A program made the position numbers and the translations under genes. This document shows, piece by piece, positions 43,461 to 54,311 of a stretch of DNA of 64,000 nucleotides. This DNA is from Pilatotrama ljubarskyi (lineage: Eukaryota; Basidiomycota; Agaricomycetes; Polyporales; Polyporaceae). The stretch lies in the NCBI GenBank assembly GCA_022385805.1, contig MU277748.1, forward strand, positions 62,001 to 126,000, in the 5' to 3' direction. How positions within the stretch are numbered: position 1 is the first letter of the stretch; each line of letters starts with the position of its first letter. The notes under the pieces are model-generated. The model searched no databases. It saw nothing but the letters and a program-made list of their open reading frames with translations, and was not told the DNA's origin.

Positions 43461-45508
43461 TCACACAGGCTCGGCGGTCATGTAACCCCACCTCAACGGA
43501 GAATCGCTCCGCGCGACGTGCGCGATGCGCCACCCGGCAGCGAGCGCGAGGTCGCAGAGCTCGCGGAGGGTGCGTTCGCGCGAGTCCATCAGCGCCATCA
43601 TCTATACACCCGCCGGCGTCAGATCATCCCAACGAGAGAGAGAGAGAGGGAGGGAGAGCGTAAGAGCGCGGGCGGGTACATACGGTGAGGTCGACCATGG
43701 ACGAGTAGGGCAGGAGCAGCGGAGGACGGATGTCCGCGAACGCGTCCGGGGAGTCGTCTTTGATGCCGCTCACGGAGCACTCGGGCTGCGGCTCGATGGG
43801 CTCGGGACAGGCGAGCGGGAGGATGACTTCGTGCAGGACGAGCTTCGTGTCGGGGCCTGCGGCGGCGCGGAGGTTCGAGAGGATCCTACACGCGTCAAAC
43901 TCGTCAGCTTGTCCGGACCCTACAGTAATGAGGGGCGAGAGAGGGTGATGCGACGCACTTGACGCATTCGGCGTCGGGCCAGTTGTGCATGACGCGCGTG
44001 ACGATGTACACCGCGGGATGCGCGACGGCCCCGACGCCCGGGACTTGCAGCGCGGCGGGCTGGGGCGCGAAGAAGTCTTGCGCCTGGAAGGTGACGCGCC
44101 CCGAGTCGAAGAGGTTCTTGTGCTTCGTTCCCCATGCCTGCATCAGAGGTGCGACGCGTCAGCGTTAGAACGGCGAGACAGCAGTAAGAGGGGGAGGGCT
44201 GGGATACAGACCTGTGCTGCGATGGAGACCGTCCGCGGGCGGTCTTGGACGATGAGACGAAGGTGCGGGTAGGGCTCTGCGACCTGGACCGCGACGGAGC
44301 CGATCCCACCGCCGACGTCGACCACGACGGCGTTCTGGGGGAGCGTGTCCCACGGGAAGACTGTCGCGGGTGCGAGAGATACTCGCATCAGCCTGTAGGA
44401 GGTGGAGAGACGGAGGGCACGCACCCGACTTGTCAGCCATGCCGAGGTGGCCTTCGGAATGGCGCCCGACGCCCATCGCGCGGCCCACTTGGGCGAGCTT
44501 GGCCGCGTTCTCTGGGCGCTCGAGCCAGGAGTAGTAGTCCAGGTCGGTGTCGTACGCGACGTGGAAGGGCGTCGGCCGGTTCTTGGGTTTTCCCTTTGAA
44601 GGCAGGAGCCAATCGGTGAGGGAGGTGACGCTGCGGAACAGCTCGCTCGTGCTGAAGACGTGGTCAGCGGCTGGCGGATGGGGAGGAGGAGAGAGGATAC
44701 GGTACCTCATGGCGGTGAAGGCTGCGGCGGCGTTCGTGTCGTCGTACTTGTTCAAAGGTCTGCGAAGCGCAGTCGATATCAGCGCTCGCTGGGACGCTCG
44801 CTGGAGGGCCCAGCGAAATAGTCGAAGGGGAGCGACTCACGCTGCCTTCAGTTGCTCGGTCGTCTTTCCGGTGTCAAGCACCGTGGTCAGGCGGTTGTTC
44901 GCCCACACGTCCGGCTTGACCTCGCGCACCCAGTGGTACACCGCGAGGAGCCGCAGGACGTGACCTGCGTCGCATGCAATATTTAAGCCAGTTTTCAGTG
45001 CAATCGAAGTTTCGCACTCACTGAGCTTGACGGGATCCAGAGGCTCGACGTCCATTGCGGCGGCGCCGTCGCCGAGATGGAGCTCGGTGATCCTGCGAGC
45101 GAGGTCGCGGGCATGGAGGCCGTCCGGACCTGCCTCGCGGAGGATCTCGACGGTGTGGCTGGCCTCCAGGAACGAGAAGGCAGCGGTCACATGCCCCTAT
45201 GATATGGCCGAGTGAGCACGACGGCCGGCATGGGATAGTGGGCGCAGACTGACGAAATGGGTGCCCTGGAGGAGGGCGAAGAAGGGGTTGTGGAGGGACG
45301 CGACGAGGCAGTTGCACGCTGCGATGGCAAGGCTGCTTGCGCTCGCGACCGCGGGGTCCTCTGTGAGCTGTGCGGCTGGGTCATGGGATCCGGTGGGCAT
45401 GTCGAGGGAGGGATAGGTGAGACCTTTGGCGGTGTAGACGCAGTCTATGTCGTCGAGAGCCTTTCCGATAGTGGTGTGCAGCTCTCGAAGGGCTGCTATA
45501 GCCGTCAT
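43461..45508 (-). CDS. SAM-dependent O-methyltransferase (plant/fungal COMT type)
   Basis: Nine minus-strand exons (45508-45254, 45196-45022, 44964-44841, 44759-44706, 44651-44425, 44360-44212, 44137-43959, 43885-43684, 43601-43461) give 501 residues with all phases closed. The N-terminal helical dimerisation part includes HVLRLLAVYHWVREVKPDVW. SAM motif I is VVVDVGGGIGSVAVQ (about residue 291), RLIVQDRP follows, and IVTRVMHNWPDAECVKIL holds the expected catalytic-type His near 379. LVLHEVILP and a C-terminal LALAAGWRIAHVARSDSP complete the fold. The family methylates phenolic or polyketide hydroxyls; the substrate is unknown. A partial decayed copy lies next door on the opposite strand. Confidence 0.9.
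43626..43660. repeat. GA-rich microsatellite in an O-methyltransferase intron
   Basis: An imperfect (GA)n run within intron 8 of the O-methyltransferase gene, forming a pyrimidine tract on the transcribed strand. Confidence 0.7.
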
Positions 45509-46019
45509 CTTGCTCTCTGTGTGTGTCTGGAAGGGCAGGGGAGGCGGTTGGTCGAGGAGCCGCGTTGATATCCGTCAAGTTTATATGTACTGTACGGCTG
45601 GCGAAGGACACTGTGTCTGCCGGAGTGGTACGCGTCCGTTGGGGTCGTCGGCGCGATGTGCTGTGCACGTGGAAGGAGAGACGACACAAGATCTCACTCC
45701 TGATTTCCTCCAGGCTCCAGCTGAGGACTTGGCCAAGAGCAGTGGGCGTACAAGGAGAGAACGCAGACGCCACGATCGAGATCGTCCGATGCCGTCGCAT
45801 CTAATCAGATAAGATAAGAACGCTCCGCTCCCCGCCATCGCGAGTCCTGGACCTCGTCGCAGGTGCGTACACATTGTACGCCGACCGACCATGTCTTGCC
45901 TCCTTGCGAATGTCTTGCCTCCTTGCGACGAACCATGGGCTGTGTGAGGTAGTCTACATCCGGGCATCTACGCGAAAGGCTGTTCGTCCAGCTTCAAGAC
46001 ACCGGAGCAGCTGTGCTCC
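45509..46019. other. Divergent spacer upstream of the O-methyltransferase
   Basis: About 510 bases that should contain the O-methyltransferase promoter. A direct repeat of TGTCTTGCCTCCTTGCGA-like sequence occurs around 45890-45930. No gene seen. Confidence 0.35.
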
Positions 46020-46356
46020 GCGTCAGCTTCCGCAAACTGGCGACCATGTCTTCAGCGCGTCCCGACGAAACAAGTATTGTACAACGAGACGAATGGCATC
46101 AGCATAGCTGCTTGCGCTGCATTGAAAGACGTACGTGTCAGGCCTTTGGACCTTTACTGCATCGCCGCTGAACCTAGACATACAGCTCGGAATAGCTCTT
46201 CCGCAGCGCCCCATTGGGGGACAAGAGCCAAAGCCCGAGACAGCGTTCGATATGGCGTACAACACCGACCGGGGTTCCTACGTCTGGCTCGAGCGGTGTA
46301 TGTCATCACGTGCGTGCTGCACAACTGGCCCGATGCCCATGAGTCGAACTACATAG
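46020..46356 (+). pseudogene. Relic of an O-methyltransferase gene
   Basis: Three pieces align to the neighbour: an exon-4-like piece ending near 46134 (KYxYNETNGISIAACAALK versus KYDDTNAAAAFTAMR), an exon-5-like piece at 46183-46297 (PKPETAFDMAYNTDRGSYVW LER versus PFHVAYDTDLDYYSWLER), and a piece with VYVITCVLHNWPDAHES matching IVTRVMHNWPDAE of exon 7. Intron 4 is retained, exon 6 is deleted, and there is no start. It is a dead segmental (not retro-) copy in inverted orientation. Confidence 0.75.
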
Positions 46357-46677
46357 CCAGTGCCCCCGTTTGTTCCCTTTGACTCCTCGATCGTGGATCA
46401 TCCATCTCCTGTGTGGTGATGCCGTATCTGGAAGCGCGCGTGCGACGAGCCTGGCCAGCTGTATGCACAGTCTGACTGTGTACAGTAGGTTCCAGGAGTA
46501 GGACCGGTCGTGCTACACATTCGCACGGTGGGGTTACATATACACCACGTCTCGACCTCCGGATCCTGTCCCACGCGAACCTCTTCTCCCCCGCCTCCCG
46601 CCTTGGTACACAACAAGCCATCCCAGGCCTTCGGTGGCCGTCCCCGATAGTTGCCCACTCGACTCGACTCGATGCAC
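46357..46677. other. Spacer
   Basis: About 320 bases between two decayed genes; nothing recognised. Confidence 0.35.
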
Positions 46678-47864
46678 TACTACAGCTCCCTGCAGGTAGC
46701 TGCGGTTCCCGTCGCCGCTCTCGCCAGACTGTCCGGCGTGACGGCTCACCGGCACCCCGCGGGCGCCGGCGAGTCCTCCGCGGGTTCGCCCAGTGCGCGG
46801 CACGCTGCAGAGGTCACGCCCGAGGTCGGCATCTCCGCGTGCGCACTGCGAGGGCTTCATCGCGTCAGGCCATGGCTGCTTCGGACCGTGCGTAGTGTTC
46901 CCTGCTCTTCTCTTGATCGTGTATCGTTGTGTACACCTGCACACCGTCATCTTCGCCGCTCCGACTCGCGACTGCACGCTGGCGCGGTGCATACATACAT
47001 GTGCTGCTACTTTAAAGGGCTTCCCGTGGCAGGGCATCCAGTCGCTAAAGCGCTAAAGCCTCTTGTCTCTCGATAGGTCGTTCATGACCTCGTGTCTGTG
47101 CGACAATCCGCCGTTCTGGAGGGCGAGCATCTCCGCGATCAAGAGGATGTGCGGTCAGGACGAGGTCGACGCGGCCGAAGCGTTCAGGCGGCAGAGTTGT
47201 CCGTCGGGTACGTCCCCCGTCCGTCTTACGTATCTTACTATCTGAGGTCCACACATACTTCGCTCACCGCCGGCACCTCTCGCGCTGTTGTCTCGCTCGT
47301 GCAGACTACGGGCCGCTCCACGAACTGCCCTCCCCCGCGCTCATCTTTATCGGCATCGGCGTCGGCCTCCTGGTCCTGATCTGCGCTGCCGCCGCGGCCG
47401 ATCGCTGGATCGGATGTCCCCCGCGCCCCGGCGCACGCTCGGCCGCTCGGCGGGGAGAGTACATTCTCCTGTCCGAGGGAGACGACGACGACGCCGACGA
47501 CGCGGGGCAGTATCAACACCGTCATCCTTTGCGTCAAACGCCGGCCGCTGCTCAGTCGGTGGCCTCGGCTCTTCCTGGCAATGGCATGTCATTGTCACCA
47601 CCGCTCGCGCATCCACATCCTCCTCCTCCATCGCCGGCCGAGATGGCATTGGCTGCACCGCCATCGGATCCTGAACGTTCGCACGACACCGAGGACGACG
47701 TTGGCGTTGGCGTTGGTGACGGACCGGGAGAGCTCAAGACGTCTGTGGTCCCTTCGCCGGTTGAGGATGCGGCAGCGAGGGTGGACGCCGCCTCCGCCGT
47801 ACGAGCACCGTACGTGATACGTACCGAGCACATACATATTTTTGTCATGCGGAGCGGATATTGA
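46678..47864 (+). pseudogene. Decayed CFEM membrane protein with PPPPYE tail
   Basis: CFEM pieces lie in different frames: FAQCAARC (about 46786-46813), then one frame over EVTPEVGISAC, then after a possible intron SFMTSCLCDNPPFWRASISA with IKRMCGQDE and FRRQSC (about 47083-47207). Cysteine six is replaced by Ala. A clean intron (47208 to 47302 region) leads to a transmembrane helix (ALIFIGIGVGLLVLICAAAA) and an acidic then Pro-rich tail. At the end the natural frame runs into RVDAASAVRAPYV, while the frame one base over gives GWTPPPPYEHRT and a stop. Two frame breaks plus a lost Cys suggest a pseudogene. Confidence 0.55.
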
Positions 47865-47957
47865 GCCTCTGCAGGTATCACGAACCTGTACGCTACTCGC
47901 GCAAGCTTGTTGTAGTACATTCGGCCCTCGCCGCGGCGCGCGCCCGGCCACCTGTGC

Positions 47958-49466
47958 TCACGCGAGGACCTCGTCGAGAATCTCGATGATGCGCCGGACC
48001 TCCTCGACGGTGTTGTAGTGCACGAGGGAGACGCGGACGACGCCGTCGTCGACGTCGAGTTTCGGTTGGAGGGCGTCCACGAGCGTGTACGCGTAAAAGT
48101 GGCCGTACCGGATCCCGACCTGCGCCCCCCCCCCCCTCGTCGTCAGCATCGCGCACACAAATGAACGAAGGAGGACGGAGAGGGCTCACGTCGCCCGTGG
48201 CGTCGAACGCTTTCACGACGTCCCTGCTCGCGATCGGCCTGTCGCCCCTGACGACGAAGCTGATCGTAGGGACCCGCGCCTCGCCCGCCTGCTCCTCGCC
48301 CACGATTCGCACGCCCCTCTCCCGCTTCGCCCTCAGATACGCGAGGAGCGGCTCCACGAGGGTGCGTTCGTGCGCCGCGACGGCGTCCCAGGCCGCGTCC
48401 AGGGTCCCGGCGGGCGTGAGCGAGCGGAGGTAGGGCGGGACGGCGGTGCAGGCGTAGACGAGCTCGTAGCCGGGGCCGCCGGGCTGGAGCTTGTAGGGCT
48501 TGGCGTCGACGGCGGGGGAGAGGAAGTGGTGGGCGAGGGAGGAGAGGGAGTGGCGGAGGGCGGCGGCGCGCGCGTAGAGGACGGAGGCGTGCGGGCCGTA
48601 TACCTCGATGCGCGTGGCGTGTCAGCTCCGCGAGGGGGCACGATAGGAGGGTGAGGGACGGACCTTGTAGAAGGAGAAGTAGCAGTAGTCGACGTCCCAG
48701 GCGCGGACGTCGATGGGGCGGTGGGGGGCGTAGGCGACGCAGTCGAGGCAGAACTCGAGCTTGCGCGCGCGGTGCTCGTGTGCGGCGGCGCGGGCGGCGC
48801 GGACGATGTCGCGGACGGGGAGGAGGGAGCCGAGGATGTTGGAGCAGGCGGTGAAGGCGATGAGGCGGGTGTTGGGGGAGATGAGGGGGAGGAGGGCGGA
48901 GAGCTGGAGGGCGACGGCGTAGGGGTTGTCGGGGTGGTGGGGGAGGGGCGTTGCGGGCCAGAGCTTGATGACGGCGCCGGTGCGGGCAGCGAGGCGTTTC
49001 CAGGGCCCGGCATTGGCTACAGTGGGTTCAGTATGAGAGGACGCGCGACGCGTCTTGGGGAGATCGGTGGGCGCGACGAGAGGAGGGGACGCGGTGACGA
49101 AGAGGTTTACGGCTTACATTCGTGTTCGCCTGTGATGATGATCTCCTCGCCTTGCCTGATGTCGGGCTCGATGGCGCGGGCGAGGTTCTCGACGAGCATG
49201 GTGGAGCTGCTGCCGTACGCGACCTCGTCTGCGCTTTCGGCGTTGAAGAGCTCGCGGGCGGCTTCTGCGCCCTGCGCGACGCGGTTTGTGCTGGCGACGG
49301 AGACGGGGTAGTCTGCGCCGAGCTGGACGTTGGTGTGGAGGAGGTAGTCGGAGATGCGGTGGACGACGTCTTGGAGGCACTGGGAGCCGCCTGCGTTGTC
49401 TGCGAAGAGGAAGCTGGAGGCGAGGGCGGGGAAAGCGGCGCGGACGGCGGGGATGTCGAGGGCCAT
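47958..49466 (-). CDS. Class V aminotransferase, cysteine desulfurase-like
   Basis: Minus-strand exons 49466-49118, 49016-48664, 48603-48190 and 48119-47958 give 425 residues starting MALDIPAVRAAFPAL. Signatures: FLFADNAGGSQCLQDVV, YGSSSTMLVENLARA, GEHESNAGPW, FTACSNILGSLLPVRDI, FCLDCVAYAPHRPIDV and DYCYFSFYKVYGPH, whose Lys (about 234) should hold PLP. The C-terminal domain ends VRVSLVHYNTVEEVRRII. Fungal members of this subgroup are annotated as cysteine desulfurase or selenocysteine-lyase-like, but no catalytic Cys loop could be assigned, so another PLP reaction is possible. Length is normal. The last intron contains a run of 12 C on the plus strand (48125-48136). Confidence 0.87.
48125..48136. 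repeat. C12 homopolymer in an intron
   Basis: Twelve consecutive C on the plus strand inside the last intron of the aminotransferase gene, next to its acceptor; prone to length error. Confidence 0.8.
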
Positions 49467-49867
49467 GTTGGGAGAGGACGTTGGGAGAGGAGCAGCGAGG
49501 GAGGGAGGGGATAAGAGGAGAGAGCGCGTGAGAGCCTGGACGGCCGGCGGTGGGACGCTCGCACACGGCCTCTCGGATAGTCGATACTCAAGCTCGTCCG
49601 AGTGTGCGACGTCCAAGTGCGCATCCACGCCAGTGTCGCTTTCGCTTTCGCGTCGCTTACTGTATGTACAACTCGAAGCACGCTGCGTCGCAGAATACGA
49701 TGGGCCCGGACACGGCAGGTCCGTGTAACCAGCGCTGCTCCAGTGTCTACGAACATCGGATAGGGTACGTGCTCACACCTACCCATGGAGCGTACCACCT
49801 CTCGGTCGGCACTCGGCCTGCCAGTGCCAGTGACCGCGGACTGTGCAGAACCCTCCCCCGTGCCGTC
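49467..49867. other. Spacer upstream of the aminotransferase
   Basis: About 400 bases, the expected promoter region of the minus-strand aminotransferase. No further feature. Confidence 0.35.
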
Positions 49868-50431
49868 GTCTATCCAATCTCACTGTGGACGAGATTGCGC
49901 TTACGCGCGGTCCGGGTGCGTTGCCTCTCTGTCTCCTCATTAATATTGAGGTCCTACAGGCCCAGGTATCCCGGGTGCGTGCGGGAACACCGGGTGCGGT
50001 ACCTCGACGCGCTGGCGAGCTGGACGAAGCGACGCGGACAACTAGAAGACGAACTCGCAAGTGCTCGCCCGAGGGCGTGCGGGTGCGGAGTCTGGTTGGG
50101 AGCGACGGCGTAGCTTGCATCTCTCTCAACTCAAAGAGAGGTGCGCGATGCGTCTGCGCCAAGTGCCTGAGCACGGAGTCGAGACGTTGGAGCAGATTTT
50201 CACGCGCATGCTTGTATAAGTATTCATGACTTGCTCGTCGTACTGACTGCTGACTCTGTAGACAACGCCGTGATGGTCGCTTGAGCGTCGACGTATCAAT
50301 TCCTCGCAGAAGACGTCGATGACTACTCAGAGTCAATCGAGTCGCGACCAGCGTGGAGTCAAGAGGAACCGAAGGGGTCATGGGAATTGGAGGCTGGAGG
50401 TAGCACGGGCTCGGATTCACGGACGTCCAGT
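49868..50431 (+). pseudogene. Relic of a Kae1/QRI7-family gene
   Basis: VDEIALTRGPG at 49881-49914 matches VDGIAFTRGPG of the intact gene at 60910-62419. A retained intron follows, then a piece with GELDEATRTTR and GVRVRSLVGSDGVACISLNS matching GQLDEATRLGL and GVRVRSLVVSGGVASNSF. The final exon is recognisable from 50262 (NAVMVA, then TGA where the intact gene has TGG, then FLAEDVDDY and GGSTGSDS). The middle of the gene is deleted. Introns are kept, so this is a segmental duplicate that died, about 11 kb from its parent. Confidence 0.85.
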
Positions 50432-50778
50432 TGAAGCACTTCTACCACCGCTCGATGAGTAGGGTCGTTCCCGGGCCCCTCGTTGAGACACAGATACTCG
50501 AGGCTGCGTTCTATAGTGCATTACGGCTGCACGCAGATTTGGGGATGGCGGGATAATATGCAGTACTTACAGCCCAGTGACATGACCCTCGGCGCTCTCG
50601 TCTTCGCTCTCACGTTATATTCAGCGCCGGCACGGCGAACATCAGCTCTCCTGGCACTATACCACTCTCCTTTCATCTCATTCTCGGATATACCTGTCTC
50701 ATAGTCGATACCCATCAGGCCTCAGAGCGCGTCGAGTCGGTTCAATTAATCCGTCGAGCCATCTCCCAGCTGTCGCAC
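50432..50778. other. Spacer upstream of bestrophin
   Basis: About 350 bases between the relic and the bestrophin start, presumably its promoter. Confidence 0.35.
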
Positions 50779-53721
50779 ATGCGCCACAGCAACCCTACCC
50801 AAGCCCGTTCCGCCACAGGCCATGTCCTGCTCCCCGCGTTCAACGCCGACGCCGACGCTGTCCCCGTCCCGCTCCTCACCAGCCGCAACCTTGTCGCGTG
50901 GTCCTTCGGCCGCGGCACCGTAGTACGTAGCCCGTCTCGTACCGGCTGCTGGAACTGACGGTCTCTCTGTGCGCAGATCTGGAGGATATGGCCCGCCGTT
51001 CTCCTCCACACCGTCTTTGCTGCCAGTACGCCTCTCGCCCGTCTCTCCCTTTCCGCCGTCCACTCACGTCCCCCCAGTCGTCGTCTCCGTCTCCCTCAAG
51101 ACTAGCGTCAGACTCGGCATCCCCAACGTCATGCTCACCCTCCTCGGTACCCCTCCTCCGCTCCCTGTCCTCGCCTCTTCTCATTCGGCTGTCTACAGGC
51201 GTCGTCATCGGCTTCGTCATCTCCTACCGCGCCAGCTCCGGGTACGTCCGCCCTTTCGCCTTCCATCCGCGCGTGCTCATCGCGTCCGTCCGTGCTCGCC
51301 AGCTACGACCGCTACTGGCAGGGCCGTAGCACCTGGTCCGACCTAGCGCGTACCGCTCGCACCTTCGGCCGTCTCGTCTGGATTCACGTCCCCCTCAAGC
51401 TCGCCAACGACCCCGGCACGGCCGCCGAGCTCGACGCGTCCGTCGCCAGGCGCGTCATGGCCGAGAAGCGCACCGCGCTCGGCATGATCGAAGGGTACGT
51501 CCGCGCGAACAACCAGAGATATTTCTACTGATGCGTGCCTGGCGCGCAGGTTCGTCGTCGCCGTGAAGCATCATCTCAGAGGTAGGCGCGGTCCCTTCGC
51601 ATTTGCAGCCTCGTCCTGACGCTGCACAGGCGAGATGGGCATCTACTACGAGGACCTCTACCCGCTCGTCAAGCCTCTCCATAACGTGAGCGACACCATT
51701 CTCCGCACCAGCTCCTCTCCAGCTCACGAGGATCACTCTCTCAGCATCCTCACCACCAGAAACGCAAACCGAGTTTGACCCGGGCCCCAGCCGAGGAACC
51801 GCACATCACCGTGTCCTCTCCGCATGACCTGCGCCCACTTTCGCTCGCTCCCGCTCCCCCGGCGGCCTCCTCGTCCCAGCCTCCCGCCCATTCCCATTCC
51901 CCACCCCAACCCCACGCATTTCTTACATCCGACCCCGACCCCGGCCACAACCCGGTGATCCCCCCGATCAACGCCTACGGCACCTTCAACCCTCCCTCCC
52001 TGCACATCCCGCCCCCCTCCATCTTCCCCTCCGCCAACTCCATCGTCGCCCGTCCCGCCCTCCCTGCGGCACGCCCCTCGTCCTCGTCCGCCTCCCTCTC
52101 CTCCGCATCGAGCGATCAGGCCGACCGCCGACCGCTCCTCCCGGGCGCCGTCCCCGCGGGGGCGGGACGGAGAGGCCTCTGCGGATCCGTCGCCGCGGAT
52201 TTGGTCCCGTTTGGGACGTTCTGGCGGAGCGTGGGGTTCGTGCTTGGGTGGAGGCGGAGGGCGCGGGTGCGGGTGCGGATGGGTGCGGGACAGGGAGAGG
52301 GGGCGGGCGAGGGCGAGGGCGAGGGACGTTGGGTGGACGTAGAGGAAGAGGAGGAAGCGGGCCCGCCCCGTCATCCTGGTGAGTCGTCGCCGTGCCTTTG
52401 TACTCGAAGACGAGCCTCGATACCTGGAACAACAGGTGAGAACGGAGCCCCAGCGCCCGCATCCGAATCCGACTCGCAGTCGCACACGACGCTCGTCGAC
52501 ACGAGCGAGCGGCTCGGCCTGACGCACGCGAAGCACCGGCCGCGTCTCGCGGGCGGCGGTGAGAACCTCCCGCTCGAGATCTTGCGCGCGCTGAGCGTGT
52601 GGGTGAGCGTCCTCGACGAGCGCGGCGTCGTTCCCGGTACGTCGTCTACCTCTTCGTCCAGCGGGGCAGTGCGAAAGGCGGGAGAGGAGGGCTGATTCAA
52701 GCGTGCGGCTGGGTGGTATGTGTAGGCGCGGCCCTTGGGGGCATGTATGGGTGTTTGGCTGCGTTTGAGGATAGCCTGTGTAGTGAGTCGACGCGACCCG
52801 GGATCTAGGGAGGGGGTGATGGTTGACGCACGCAGCCCTGGAGAGGATCTTGACGACGCCTTTGCCTTTGTGAGTCTCGCGTCTGTGTGCTCGCATTCTA
52901 TGACCTGACGCATGGCGCCAACAGTGTTTACTCGGTGCACATCCGGTGCGTCATGAGAGTGTATTTGACTGTCCGCTTGCGAGACTGACAGATAGCGTGT
53001 GCGCTCGCCTCGTATCAGACAGTACGTACGAATTCCGCTTACAGTTCACGTTCAGTGTCCAGTGTTCATATGCATGTGCAATCGCAGCACCGTCTGGGTG
53101 TATCTGTTCTTCCTCCCGTTCCAGCTCGTCGACCTCTTCGCGTGGTACGCGATCCCCGGCGTCGGCATTGCCGCATTCATCTACCTCGGGCTCATCGCTG
53201 CCGGCGAGGAGATCGAGCAGCCGTTTGGTGCGTCTTCGCTGTCGTTTCCCTCCTCTCCGTGCTCGCCAGTGCTGACGCCCTCCTCACTGTGTCCGCTGGC
53301 AGGATACGACGAGGTACGCTTCTTTCAGTTTCTATCGTCGATGGCGTACGCCGAGAGCGCATCTATGATCCGAGTCCTGACCGGCGACCGTCCGCAGAAC
53401 GACCTCGACCTCGACTTTTTCTGCCGCGCGGTCGTCCACGCCGACATCGAGCGCCTCAAGCGCGTCGTCTGTCCGAACGTCTACCTCGGCGCGCACCACC
53501 GCTCCGACCCGGACCCCAGTCCCGGCTCGGGTGGCCCGCAGATGCAGATTCCGCGAGCGCACGACTTCGCGGTCGACCCGAGGACGAGGGCGGAGGCGGT
53601 CTTTGGTGAGTTTCAGTTCCCGTATAGTTCTTCTGCCACGAACGTACGTCTGTGTTGGTGTGTGCGAACAGTATTGACGGGCTGTTATGGCGCACTAGGC
53701 GGCCGACGACATGCGGAATGA
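50779..53721 (+). CDS. Bestrophin-family (UPF0187) anion channel with long disordered insert
   Basis: Fourteen exons: 50779-50922, 50977-51025, 51078-51146, 51199-51241, 51303-51494, 51550-51581, 51630-51685, 51760-52636, 52726-52782, 52836-52869, 52925-52945, 53088-53227, 53303-53313, 53398-53721; 682 residues. Signatures: SFGRGTVIWRIWPAVLLHTV, SYRASSGYDRYWQGRSTWSD, LPLEILRALSVWVSVL, the conserved CTTLERILTTPLPFVYSVHI stretch, VWVYLFFLPFQLVDLFAWYA and EQPFGYDENDLDLDFFC. Fungal members are thought to be chloride/anion channels. Between helices 2 and 3 a low-complexity Pro/Ser insert of about 230 residues occurs in exon 8. Within it a 57-base GTGAGT...CAG segment (52379-52435) keeps frame and may be a real intron. 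Exon 13 is only 11 bases. A similar frame-neutral 66-base segment may be spliced near the end. Confidence 0.9.
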
Positions 53722-54311
53722 GCGTTCGATGCGCACAAGTAGTTGTGCTTATGAGCGGGAGGGGTAGGTAGGTATGTACATAGTGCGGCTCGCGGAGCGC
53801 CTGCTAGGCTCGGCTATGTATATAGTGGCCACCTCGTGAGTCGTCGAATCAACGTCGCATCAGCGTATGCCGCGGCTTGTTCGGACGGCTTGCTTTCCCG
53901 TCCGTCGCCCAACACCACCCCCATCTCCGCCAGCATCCAAGTGCAAGGCCTGCAGCTGACCAGCGGCGTAGTACAGCCTGGCAAAGCGATGTGAGCGCGG
54001 TCATTGGAGTGTCTTGCCAACAACTGCCAGTGCGCTGTCCTCGCATGTGGCGTAGAGGGCTGTCTAGACGTCATAGCCGTATCTCATACACACGCAGGTG
54101 CTAACTGAGATCTCGTCGGGTATGGCGTTGATGCGGTGCTATATACATCGCGAACACCACGCGTAGCGTAACCTGTACAAAGTCCTCCCGCGAGCCAATC
54201 TTTCTTTCCCCCGCCCTCGCTCTCGCTTCAGCTCACGCTTGAGCCTCAGCAGACACTCGTCTCCTTGCAACTTGAACACCTCTCGGGGTCGCTGCCCCCA
54301 GCTGGACCCAG
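53722..54311. other. Spacer
   Basis: About 590 bases between bestrophin and the next plus-strand gene; 3' UTR plus promoter. Nothing specific seen. Confidence 0.35.

Noticed and set aside
48333..49311. Long Ala/Pro/Ser and Gly/Glu frames overlapping the aminotransferase
   Set aside because: Shadow frames of GC-rich coding sequence; the aminotransferase exons carry all family motifs.
51733..52896. Minus-strand frame of 387 codons opposite bestrophin exon 8
   Set aside because: Low-complexity Gly/Arg mirror of the disordered insert; no domain, and bestrophin motifs on the plus strand are decisive.
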